Position numbers and translations under genes: made by a program | The notes under the pieces: model-generated | Seen by the model: only the letters and a program-made list of their open reading frames with translations | What the model was told of the DNA's origin: nothing | Databases searched by the model: none | Assembly: GCA_023014335.1 (NCBI GenBank) | Contig: JAECYW010000012.1 | Span: 1,550,001-1,614,000 of the forward strand | From: Galerina marginata | Lineage: Eukaryota > Basidiomycota > Agaricomycetes > Agaricales > Galerinaceae | Direction: 5' to 3' | DNA: 64,000 nt | Part shown: one piece after another, positions 1-9,109 of the stretch | How positions within the stretch are numbered: position 1 is the first letter of the stretch | How the letters are laid out: every line of letters begins with the position of its first letter

Positions 1-688
1 ATACAAGGAAGTGTATCTGAACGCACAGCCTTCTTAAGTTTGGCGTATTCTTCTTGTGTGTGGATGAGGTCGAGGATGATGTAGAAGGTGCGAGTCAACA
101 CGAGGGAAAGGAAGAGGCAGAAGCCCGTTAGGTAGGTATTGCGTTGGGCGCTGTTGGCATAATGTTAATGAGCATGCATAACGAACGCAAGCAAGAATGA
201 AAGGATGAACGCACTAGAACTTTCTGGCTGCAATACCGGTATCAGTTCGAATATCTGGCGTCATTCCCTTATTGCTTTTGGCCATCTCTGCTTCAGCAGT
301 TACGCGGAACATTCGTTGAAGGGCGTCAGCGAAGAGAATCGCAACGAAACTGTTGCAGGAGTGGTGTTTAGTGTGAGCTTACTTTCAGAGTTACAGAGAT
401 ATAAAGTCGTACATGAAGGAGATCTTGAGCCCATAGGCTACCTTCGCGACGATTTTCGATTCAGAGAGGAAGGAGAATAAGCGTTTCTTGAGAGCGTAGG
501 GCAGAGGAGCGACGAGGACGCAAAATGTCACCATCTGTCGCAATTTAGGTTAGACAATAAAGCGCAAGAAATAATTGTCGAGTCTGCATACCTCGGCTGC
601 CAACAGCAGAAATGTTAAAGAGTAACTGGAAAAGTTATAGATTAGCACACGAGCGCGACAATAGATGGTGAACATACTAGATTGTCAT
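1..688 (-). CDS. BAP31/Yet3-family ER membrane protein (partial, 3' end off window)
   Basis: This encodes an endoplasmic reticulum membrane protein of the BAP31 (yeast Yet1/Yet3) family, which act as cargo chaperones and quality-control factors. The minus strand starts at the ATG at 688 with MTIYYSLTFLLLAAE. Further exons give MVTFCVLVAPLPYALKKR, SESKIVAKVAYGLKISFM, FADALQRMFRVTAEAEMAKS and LTRTFYIILDLIHTQEEYA, joined across at least four short GT-AG introns. The three hydrophobic segments and the family-typical basic turn PLPYALKKR are visible. The C-terminal cytosolic coiled coil lies beyond position 1. It diverges from the UBP6 gene, sharing a spacer of about 330 bp. The family call rests on motif order through the whole visible part, about 140 residues. 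Confidence 0.87.
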
Positions 689-840
689 GCTGAGCTAGTG
701 TAGACCTTAAGGTATATGGTGGTTTTGTTGAGATAGAAGCCCTTAGAGCTGCTGCGCGTTGTGTACGTGGAAGGAGAGAGCAAGAGTGGATAGCCTTTTA
801 ATCAAGCACACGAGACAGGACACGCAGCGGAGTTGCCTAC

Positions 841-848
841 TGACGTCA
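841..848. promoter_or_regulatory. CRE-like palindrome TGACGTCA in divergent promoter
   Basis: A perfect 8-bp TGACGTCA palindrome, the consensus for CREB/ATF-type bZIP factors, lies between the divergent BAP31-like and UBP6 genes. It is about 150 bp from the BAP31 start and 170 bp from the UBP6 start. Function is inferred from the motif and its place only. Confidence 0.4.
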
Positions 849-863
849 CAGCTGAACTATCTT

Positions 864-871
864 TCACGTGA
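864..871. promoter_or_regulatory. E-box palindrome TCACGTGA in divergent promoter
   Basis: A perfect TCACGTGA palindrome lies 16 bp from the CRE-like site in the same divergent spacer. This is the preferred site of CBF1/USF-type bHLH proteins. A CBF1-like gene with CACGTG-reading residues sits at 58058 in this window. Occupancy is inferred. Confidence 0.4.
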
Positions 872-1016
872 CTCTGTCGAACCAAACCAGTCCAAATTAC
901 CCCGTGACGGTGACGCGTCCCTGTACTCGTAATCATCTGAGCAATTGAAAAATCCAAAACTTGGCGCGTCTATTTTACTGACCACCACCACCACCGCGGA
1001 ACAGAATCAGATTATC

Positions 1017-3507
1017 ATGGCGCCTATAGCTATTCACATTAAGCATGCAGGAAAGACGTACGATGTCCAGCTCGATCCCGATCTCCCGCCTGCTGTCTTC
1101 AAGGACACGGTATATAATGCGACCGGTGTGCCACCAGACAGGATGAAGGTGATGGTCAAAGGAGGTGTTTTGAAGGTGAGCTTTGAACGTTTTGGTCAGT
1201 TTTTTATAACCTTAGAACGTCTTTGATTGACCTTGTTCATTTCCTTTAGGACGACTCATCATGGAAGAAAATCGGTCCTAAAGAGGTAAGCTTTAATTCC
1301 CGATGCTTCATGTTCCAATCTCTGAACCGGGATGTAGGGACAAACATTACTGTGATTGGAGCGGCCGGAGAGCTACCAAAACCTCCCCAAAAGCCTATCG
1401 TCTTTCTCGAAGGTGAGTGTTAAACAAGTTGAATCTTGTCGATCGAGGCTCATGTCCACCCAAAAGATATGGACGACTCGGAACTTGCAGAGGCAGTGGG
1501 TTCAATTTCGTTTTGATATGCGATAATACCCAGGCTTATAGCCCTGATCTCTTCTTAGCTTGCCTAAACCTGTCGGATTGACCAAGTACGCTAGCTTCAG
1601 TTCATCAATCACTGCAATCATATCTCACTCACTTGCTATTAGTCTCGGTAACACGTGTTATATGAACGCTACAGTTCAGGCTCTCCGTGCTATCCCAGAA
1701 CTCCAGGTCGCTCTTTCAACGTATGCATGTTTTCCTCAACTTCGTCTTTTTATCTCCTAATATTATTGTCCCGTTCCAGACCTTCACTTCAATCAACGAC
1801 ACCACTTCCTGGAGCCTTGCGAGACTTGTATCACAATATGACGCGTACAACTGATAGCATCACCCCCTTACAGTTCTTGCAAGTGTTGCGACAAGTTCGT
1901 TTGGATCCTTGTCGCGAAAAGGAAAGTACTGATCAGTATTTCATAGGTAAACCCTCAATTTGCAGAGATGGACCGCAGTGAAAAGAGGGCTGGTGATCTG
2001 ATGATGGGCCGACAAGGATACGCGCAACAAGGCATGCCCTATTTTAGTTTTTCGGTTCCTTCGATATATCTAATCTGATATCTGATAATCAAAAGACGCA
2101 GAGGAATGCTACGGCGCGATCATCAACAGTCTGCGGAATGTTCCCTGGGCTTGACGCCAGTGGTAGCAGTGTGAGCACAGGCGCAGAAGCCGCCTATTGG
2201 ACGAGCAAAATTCGTGGAGCAGTTTCATGATGGGCGAGATGCGCAGAGAGTGAGTATCGCTTTTTTTACTTGTTTAGTTAGATAAGCGTTAATTAATCAA
2301 TGCGATTTAGATTGAGCTGCCCCGAGGCACCTGAAGAACCTGCTACTGTCACTACTGAAAAGGTGCTCAAAGTCGAATGCAATATCACAATTAATACCAA
2401 CTTCATGCTTTCTGGAATTATGAGCGTCAGTCGTCGCAGTAAGTATACCTAATTTCTGCTGATATGTATTTTGTAGGCTCTGGATACAACAGTCGAGAAA
2501 AACTCTCCTTCATTAGGACGGCAAGCAGTTTACAACCAAAAATCCCGCCTAACGAGGCTACCAAGCTACTTGACGGTGCACATGGTGCGCTTCTCCTGGA
2601 GAGAGGATATCGCGAAGAAGGCGAAGATCATGGTATACTTCCTTGTTCGCGTGTCTTGATCGCGTAATTCTGATATTCACTCACAAATAGCGTAAAATCA
2701 AATTTCCACAAGAATTCGACGCGCTCGACTTAGCTACCGACGAGCTCCGCGCCAAGTTGCTGCCTGCAAGTCGAAAGCTGAAGGAGATTGAGAAGGAGCG
2801 CAGCGAGCGACGAAAGGTCAGAAAGAGGACGAAACAAACCCCTGCTGCCGCTGGGCCTTCTGCCTCTGGCGTTGCTACGCCCGCGATTGCTCCTACAGTC
2901 GATGTAGAGATGGGTGACGCCACCGCTGTCAGCACCGCTACTGACGGACCTGCCACGGGCGAGGAGGGCATGGGCAAAGAGGTACCCTCTGAGCCGGATT
3001 TCGAGGATGAGGTCAAGTTTAGAACGACAGAAGGACTGGAGATCGCTGCGTTGATCGACGAGGATGTCAAGGCTGATATTGGATCCAGCGCAACTGGGTT
3101 GTACGAGCTTGTAGGTGAGTATTACAACAACACGAAATGGGCATTTCTTGGAAAATGTATATTCATTATCTCCGTCTTTTCTAGCTATCGTCACACACAA
3201 GGGCGCAGCGGCAGACGCCGGGCACTACATCGGCTTTGTGAAGAAGAGCGTATTCAGTGCATACAAACCCCGGAAGGCGCATCCTATCCTTGACCGCCTG
3301 GCGGCTGAGGCTACAGGGACGGACCCAAATGTGCGAACAGAAATCACGACGACTGCAGACATCGACGCGCTCGAGGAGGACGAAGATTGGTACAAGTTTG
3401 ATGACGAAAAGGTGTCGGTGTTCCCCAAGGAGAAGCTGGCTACTTTGGATGGAGGAGGGGAGGACTCCAGCGCCTATGTGTTGCTTTATAAGAGCAAGAA
3501 TGTTTGA
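1017..3507 (+). CDS. UBP6: Ubiquitin carboxyl-terminal hydrolase UBP6/USP14
   Basis: This is a proteasome-associated cysteine protease that removes ubiquitin from substrates at the 19S particle. The start at 1017 opens an N-terminal ubiquitin-like domain (MAPIAIHIKHAGKTYDVQLD, then DDSSWKKIGPKE). The USP fold follows, with the Cys box LGNTCYMNATVQAL (catalytic Cys codon at 1656-1658), the segment NPQFAEMDRSEK, DAEEC, the block LTVHMVRFSWREDIAKKAKI and the His box AGHYIGFVKK (His codon at 3223-3225). An acidic, Ala/Pro-rich insert lies near 2820-3060. There are at least nine short introns, one apparently GC-AG (2032-2095). Oddities: the exon junction at 1500-1560 is off by one base. Near 2143, 2205 and 2226 the conserved protein continues only after one-base corrections. 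This may be assembly error or decay. The family identity is not in doubt. Confidence 0.88.
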
Positions 3508-3653
3508 TTCATGGCCCTGCCCTGGGGCGTTGTTTGTTGCATCGTTCTTCATTAATATCATGTTTGTGCCCCTTGGAGAAACGATGGTGGCTTGAGGTAA
3601 CAGCAATATTTTGTATGACCATAGTATTAAATAAAAAAAAGTACAGCTGTCTT

Positions 3654-3701
3654 CATCTAGACATCTCCTGTTTACCGCGCCATGTTAGAAATGTCTAGAT
3701 G
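3654..3701. repeat. Inverted repeat, 11-bp arms, between convergent genes
   Basis: CATCTAGACAT at 3654-3664 is matched by its exact reverse complement at 3691-3701, with a 26-nt loop. It lies in the short spacer between the 3' ends of UBP6 (plus) and PBN1 (minus), after an A-rich stretch that could serve polyadenylation. It may shape 3' ends of both transcripts, but this is inference. Confidence 0.45.
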
Positions 3702-3712
3702 CCTCCCAGATT

Positions 3713-3731
3713 ATTCCAGTGCAACTGGAAT
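3713..3731. repeat. Tight hairpin, 8-bp arms and 3-nt loop
   Basis: ATTCCAGT, loop GCA, ACTGGAAT form a perfect 8-bp stem only 11 nt after the previous hairpin, in the same convergent spacer. Confidence 0.4.
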
Positions 3732-3792
3732 GGAGGGCCGATTCCCAACCACTAAATTAATGGCACCAATATCTATATAAATACATGGTAAG

Positions 3793-4607
3793 TTATTCAG
3801 TTTTTGGCCGGCCTGCGTTCGCGTTAAGACGCGTAGCAGTCCTCCATGATACCTGCAATAGCCACAAAAAGCAAACTAGTATCGTTAAGGCCGTCAGCGG
3901 TTCGACGACCTCAAGGTCTTTCGCATTTCCGACGGGTAGAAGAAGGGTCGTTCTTGTGCTCGTTGGTGAGGAGAAGTTGGCGTTCGCTGGGATGGGAATA
4001 ATAGAGTTGTCCGACACTGAGCTGGGAAGAACGGAGAATATGTGCTCGGGCAGAAATTGGGCATTTTGCTTCGGGTGAGCTGAAATTTGTTAGCAAAACG
4101 TGAAATATAAAGCAAGATAACGGGTTTACATGAGGAAGGACACCACAAGAATGCCTTTGGCCAGTCGACGTGTACTTCTTCGTATAAGGCCTGGTCCTCG
4201 CCTTCACCCAAGGCTGAAGCAACTTTTGGGGCGCCGTAGCGTAGGTGCATAGGCACTTCGACATGAATCACCCATCCCGAGTCTTGAACCTCATCATCCC
4301 CACTTCCAGGCCCATCCAGCTCCAGCAGCCTAGCAGTAGCATCAACCAATAGCTCCGAGATCTCGTCCGGAAGTGCATGCACAGGTTTCTCGAGATCCCT
4401 GTTGCCCCAGTGCCTGAAAGTAAAAGACGCGTTTCTCTGGGCGAGCTCATGCGTATCCACGAACAGAAGAGGAGGTAGGGTGTAATAAAGGTGCAAGGAA
4501 CAAGATTCGTAGGTTGCAAATGTAGATGGGAGGGGAAGATGGATTGTGGATGTGGAGACGGGGTGGAAACCACTTTGTGGACCTAATTTCGAAACTAGAT
4601 AGGCCAT
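3793..4607 (-). CDS. PBN1: PBN1/PIG-X-like subunit of GPI mannosyltransferase I
   Basis: This probably stabilises the catalytic subunit (Gpi14/PIG-M) that adds the first mannose to GPI precursors in the ER lumen. Two exons are joined by a 50-nt intron at 4080-4129. Exon 1 starts at the ATG at 4607 (MAYLVSKLGPQSGFHP). It carries the family signature VPMHLRYGAP and an aromatic/Cys segment KAFLWCPSS. Exon 2 gives HPKQNAQFLPEHIF and ends in one hydrophobic segment (LTALTILVCFLWLLQVSW) with a short basic tail, as expected for a lumenal protein anchored by a C-terminal transmembrane helix. The length of about 255 residues is short but acceptable for PIG-X. Its start is 160 bp from the divergent E(z)-like gene. 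The call rests on the HLRY motif and topology. Confidence 0.75.
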
Positions 4608-4767
4608 TGTAACGGAATAACGAGCACCGTTGTCAAGATTTGTTCGTAGCTTCTATTTTTAGTCTTGACGTAAAGTTGAAGTTGAATCTTCTCAGCTGGT
4701 TTTGCCACTCTTTTTCTGAGGAGACTGTTCTGGCTATACGACTGACTCTAGGTGCTTACGTTCTGTA

Positions 4768-7695
4768 ATGATAGAAATCGACTCAGACGACGATGGAAGC
4801 CGCACCCCGTCTCTGCCGCCTTCTGACGACGACTTTTGGCCCGAACACGGGGAAACTGCTTATCGCGTGTACCACGATCTTTGGGAGGAGTTCTACAGTT
4901 GGGAAAGCGAATACTGTCTCCAGACCATCTCCAAACTCTCCAGATTTCCAAATGAGCGGGCACCAAGTCTTCCAGACGAATCATTTTCCAGGTTAACTAA
5001 ACCCAACGTTGCCTCCAACCAAGACGCGCAATGGTTCACCTATTCAGGATTATGACCCCGATTCTTCCGGCTCGCGCATTCTAACCACTGCTGTATGTTC
5101 TAACCCGACAAGTTATAAAATTGGAAACACAGGTTGGGAGCCATACGCTCGGTACACCTCCTGCACACCCGCGTCACGCAACGTGCTTGCAATATCGGAC
5201 GTGCATGTTCGCGCACACTTCGCGCCGTATGCGGACGATGCCCAGTTTGATCAGGCAGAATATTTGACGGAGTTCGAAGATTTTATGTGGCAGAATAATT
5301 TTATAGATCCTGATCGTTAGTGATCTTTGCCTTTCTCCTTCTTCATCAACATGCTTTACAATTCCTACATTCCTCCACGCTCCGTACACCACAAAACGAA
5401 TATTAATGCCTCACAATTTTTTTTGGCCTTCAGTGGAAATGATCCAGCTTGAAGCCACCCGGCGGCTCTTACTACATACACAAATTTACCTTCTCTGACA
5501 TTGACAAACTCGGAATATTCGCCTTTCCCATGCGTAAAACCAGCGCGGAAGGTCTTATATGGTACTCCGCTCAACGGTAAGCCCCATGAAAACTTCCACT
5601 TCCTCTACTGCACATATCCGTTCCGGAAGTACAACCCAATCTAACACCTACATTTCTCACTCGTTTACCATCTAATTAACAGTGACTCCCTTCGATGGCC
5701 TGGATCGGATCTCAGCGGCCTCGAAAGGCTACCCACCGACTTTGTCGACCCCGACTTCAGTCTCTATAAGGACGTCACCCGAGATCTGATAAAATTTTGT
5801 CCAAGGCAAAATTGCCTACGCTCTTTCTGTCGCTTACACCGTATGTACCACCCGAGTGCATCTTTCCTACCACAATCTCATGTCTCCTCCATGCCAATAT
5901 CAATGATAATCTAACTGTCCGTTGACAGACGACGCCAACCCAGTCTTCCCACCCAAGCCTACTATAACGAACCAAAAGTTCAAAGAAGATAAAAATAATC
6001 CGTGTAACGATAATTGTTACAAAACAATGGAAGGTGAAAATATCAACATGGTGACTTTCTTTGCGCCTCAATCGTCGTGTTAGAAGTGACCTAAAATTGT
6101 ATTTACGAAGGATTGGAGCGATACAGACCGCTCACACTTTGATAGCATCCTTCGAACTGGCGCCTGATACCCACCCATGCGATTTGGCTATTCTCTGTCG
6201 AAAACCTTGCGCAGAGGTTATATCTAACTCTTAACCCGGTCTGCAGATCTATTTACACCATCGTCAAAACAGGTATACATTCAGCGCCTAAACACGCTCT
6301 CAGATGAAGACATAGCTGAAGCCGAACCTGAAGCTAGCGAAGTGGGAGAAGCAGACGTCGAAATCGAATTCGGTCGGTTTTTTTTTAGCTGTGCTTCTGC
6401 CAACAATTTCCTACTCAGCAATGACAGTCGAAGATAAGGAGCAAACGCAATTCTTTCCCCCGTAAGTATTTCTGCATATCCATCAGATCTGCATCTGAAC
6501 GCAGTGTTGTCTAGTGTCGCGCCTTGCTACCACGAAGGGCCTTGCAACCGAATTTCCGACTGTCCGTGTTACAAAGCCAGGCAACGCTGCCAACGCAGTT
6601 GCCGGTGCTCAATGTCATGTACGCCTGCTGGCAAAAACTCGACTCGACTCTAAATGTTTTCTTTTTAGGCAAAATAAGATGGAAAGGATGCAACTGCAGT
6701 AGAAACCGACCGTGCGGACCTGACGACTATGACTGCCCATGCAGGGTTCGCATGAGGGAGTGCGAACCTGATCTGTGTGTGGGGTGTTGTGCGCGGTATA
6801 CGTAGGTCCTCTTTCCTTCATTCGGCAAATTTTTATTGAAAATCTACATTTCACTTAATGCAAACCAGAGGAAAGTTTACTCCTACACGGCATTGTCCAT
6901 TGCCACTTCCGATTCAGACCAGATACTGATGCGGATATTGATGCTATATAGGTACCGAAGGAAAATGTTTGAACACGGATCTGCAGAAGGGTCGATTCCA
7001 GGTGGGGCTGCCTCTTTTCAGTTCTTTCCTCTTCCCTCTTATTCCTTGGACCTGATTATTCATGCCCAACGCTTCTTTCCGTCTTCCCAGCGAGTCGAAA
7101 TCAAAAGGAGCAAGTATGGCCTAGGCGCTTTCGCCGTGAAAACGATTCCATCTGGAAAATACATCGGAGGTGGGCTCTGCATCTTTATTCAGTCTTCTCC
7201 GTTACTGACACCAAATTTGACACCAAAACATATAACCAAATACTTCGCAGAATACGTTGGGGAACGATACAGCGACGAAGCCTACGCGTATATGCATAGT
7301 TTTCATGAGTTTACCGGACTCAACTATGCATTTGACCTCGAAGTCGATAACGTTCTTGACTCATGGACCCTTGGGAATGAAACGCGGTACCTCGATCACT
7401 CATCGAAAAATTATAACGCTAAAGCACAAGGTATGCACGCTTCTTACACTTATGTGTGATCTCCCCTTTTGTCTGATACACCCTATCTGCCGGAATAAAA
7501 ACAGTGCTATTTGTTCATGGAGAACACAGGATTGTTCTATCTGCATGTGAGTTTAGATTTCCGTGACTTTGCGTCGGTTTTGTGGTTGACTTCTATCATT
7601 ATTTCCTTTGGATAGTAAAGAACATCCAGGCGGGTAAAGAACTGCTTCTGGACTATGGTCCTGCATACTGGAAGGATAGGATGCCCGATGCCTGA
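4768..7695 (+). CDS. EZH2: Enhancer-of-zeste (EZH2/E(z))-like histone H3K27 methyltransferase, frame-disrupted
   Basis: In other eukaryotes this is the catalytic subunit of Polycomb repressive complex 2, which methylates H3 Lys27. The N-terminus from the ATG at 4768 is acidic (MIEIDSDDDGSRTPSLPPSD). Middle blocks include DIDKLGIFAFPMRKTSAEG and DLAILCRKPCAEV. A Cys-rich CXC domain follows at about 6521-6800 (PCYHEGPCNRISDCPCYKAR, WKGCNCSRNRPCG, RECEPDLCVGCC). The SET domain starts near 7090 (RVEIKRSKYGLGAFAVKTI, EYVGERYSDEAY, VHGEHRIVLSA, IQAGKELLLDYGPAYW). Oddities: the usual NHS cofactor motif reads DHS (7394-7402) and the following Cys is absent. Frame breaks are needed near 5185, 5470, 6168 and 6790-6955, so the copy may be a pseudogene or badly assembled. 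Family confidence is high; exon structure is uncertain. Confidence 0.75.
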
Positions 7696-8420
7696 ACAAA
7701 GAGGAGACCCTATTACCAGAGAATATAACATAGTGGAAAACAGCTAAAATCTGATCGCAACACTTATACTTCGCCACTGCAATTATAACTTGTAGACTTC
7801 GTAAGGATGTTGGAGGAATGGACTCAGGCGACGAAATTTAAGAGTTGTATAAGCAGGCCGCAAGCTCCTGTTATTACATCACAAACTTAATGCGGACTTT
7901 ATTTAGCACCATTAATTTGTCACTGTAGGCCCATATGGCAAGAGAGTGTGAACGGTGCGGGCGCTTATTTCATATGATGTGATGCTTACACCACAATCAC
8001 GCGAAATTTACTGCTATTAGGTTTTTTTATTTAGCGCAATCAAATCTCCCATAGTTTATTTACTTACAAGTTACAAAGCAGTCGTCACACCTTTCTACCA
8101 TGGATTCGTCAAGGATTCGTGGCTTTTTCAAATTACATGTTTTCATTAATTTCTTCTTCATCTCCGGCAATTGGAAGCTAAAATTGAGAGTGTGTATCAT
8201 ATTGTCTGATGCCACATGTTGAAAATGTTTAAACCACAATTTTCTGGAAAGCCGCTGTGTCGGTTTATATCGAAGGAAACTCGAAGGAAACGGGCGACTT
8301 CTCGTGTGGCACTCAGAGACCAAAGAAGGTAAAATTTCCCACGGGTGACGAAGAACAAAGGGAATCGTAGTCCTAACTCGATTCTAACTTTACTCTGCCG
8401 CCTGCGAGCTAATTAGAAAC
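7696..8420. other. Spacer, nothing recognised
   Basis: This holds the 3' flank of the E(z)-like gene and the promoter of the small gene at 8421. A minus-strand open frame at 8060-8323 has no recognisable motif and I do not call it. Confidence 0.4.
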
Positions 8421-8975
8421 ATGGCACTACCGGATTTTCAAGCCCCCAATACTCGACCCATCTACTTAATTGCGTATGAATCGCCCCTTTTTAGGAGTCA
8501 TTGGGCCCTTTGGGTTCCGGTACTCGAATCCAATGAGAAGATGGGGAAGAAGATACACGTTACAGGCAACCCTCATGTTGGATTTGAACATGAATTCATG
8601 AGAAACTATTGCATCGAAGACACCACCCGAAGGCTCAATCTAATCAAATTAGCAAACGTCGACAGCAAATATGTCGTCGATGTACCTGGCGATGGAACTT
8701 TGTCAACTGACACCAGTGCTGCGGATGAGATTGAGAAAATAGCCTTGAAGGTGACCCCCCCAGGCAAGAGCCTCCGAGCGGCATCTTCGACGGTGAGCAC
8801 TTTTAGGAAGTGGGATCTACTCTTGTACTCATTGTCCTTTGGTCGACAGCCGGGAAAGAAAGTGCAAATCATGGACTGTCAAACATGGATGCGAGAATTC
8901 GTTGAGGCGTTGATATCCGAGCAAGTCTTTCCGATGTCGGCACTCGAGATATTAGATACTGCACCCAAAAACTGA
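8421..8975 (+). CDS. Conserved fungal protein of unknown function (HWALW / FEHEF / CQTW family)
   Basis: The frame starts at the ATG at 8421 and reads MALPDFQAPNTRPIYLIAYE. It carries three spaced motifs seen in a widespread fungal family without known function: SHWALWVP near residue 27, VTGNPHVGFEHEF near 46-58, and MDCQTWMREFVE near 152-163. Conserved His and Cys in these motifs suggest a papain-like or LRAT-like fold, but that is only a guess. An internal stretch, 8793-8849, has GT...AG ends, is 57 nt long and keeps frame. It is probably an intron, giving a mature protein of about 165 residues (ASST joined to PGKKVQI). No signal peptide or membrane segment is visible. It converges with the GH115 gene. 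Confidence 0.65.
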   Translation: MALPDFQAPNTRPIYLIAYESPLFRSHWALWVPVLESNEKMGKKIHVTGNPHVGFEHEFMRNYCIEDTTRRLNLIKLANVDSKYVVDVPGDGTLSTDTSAADEIEKIALKVTPPGKSLRAASSTVSTFRKWDLLLYSLSFGRQPGKKVQIMDCQTWMREFVEALISEQVFPMSALEILDTAPKN

Positions 8976-9109
8976 AAGATTCCTAGCCCCAATATGACAC
9001 AAAACGGACGTTTGTTGGTTTTGCAGACTCATGCACAAGCATAAAAAGTAAAAGGGGTAGAATGAACAAATATAAAAGTATTGACAGAATTCAGAGGAAG
9101 CAATTCGAA

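Noticed and set aside
1655..1981. Open frame of 108 codons on plus inside UBP6
   Set aside because: Out of frame with the conserved USP protein; it crosses true introns and exons.
3894..4264. Overlapping minus-strand frames inside PBN1
   Set aside because: Shadows of the PBN1 exons; only the frame with HLRYG and the C-terminal membrane segment fits a family.
8060..8323. Minus-strand open frame of 87 codons
   Set aside because: No motif, no clear start context, and it lies in a promoter region.
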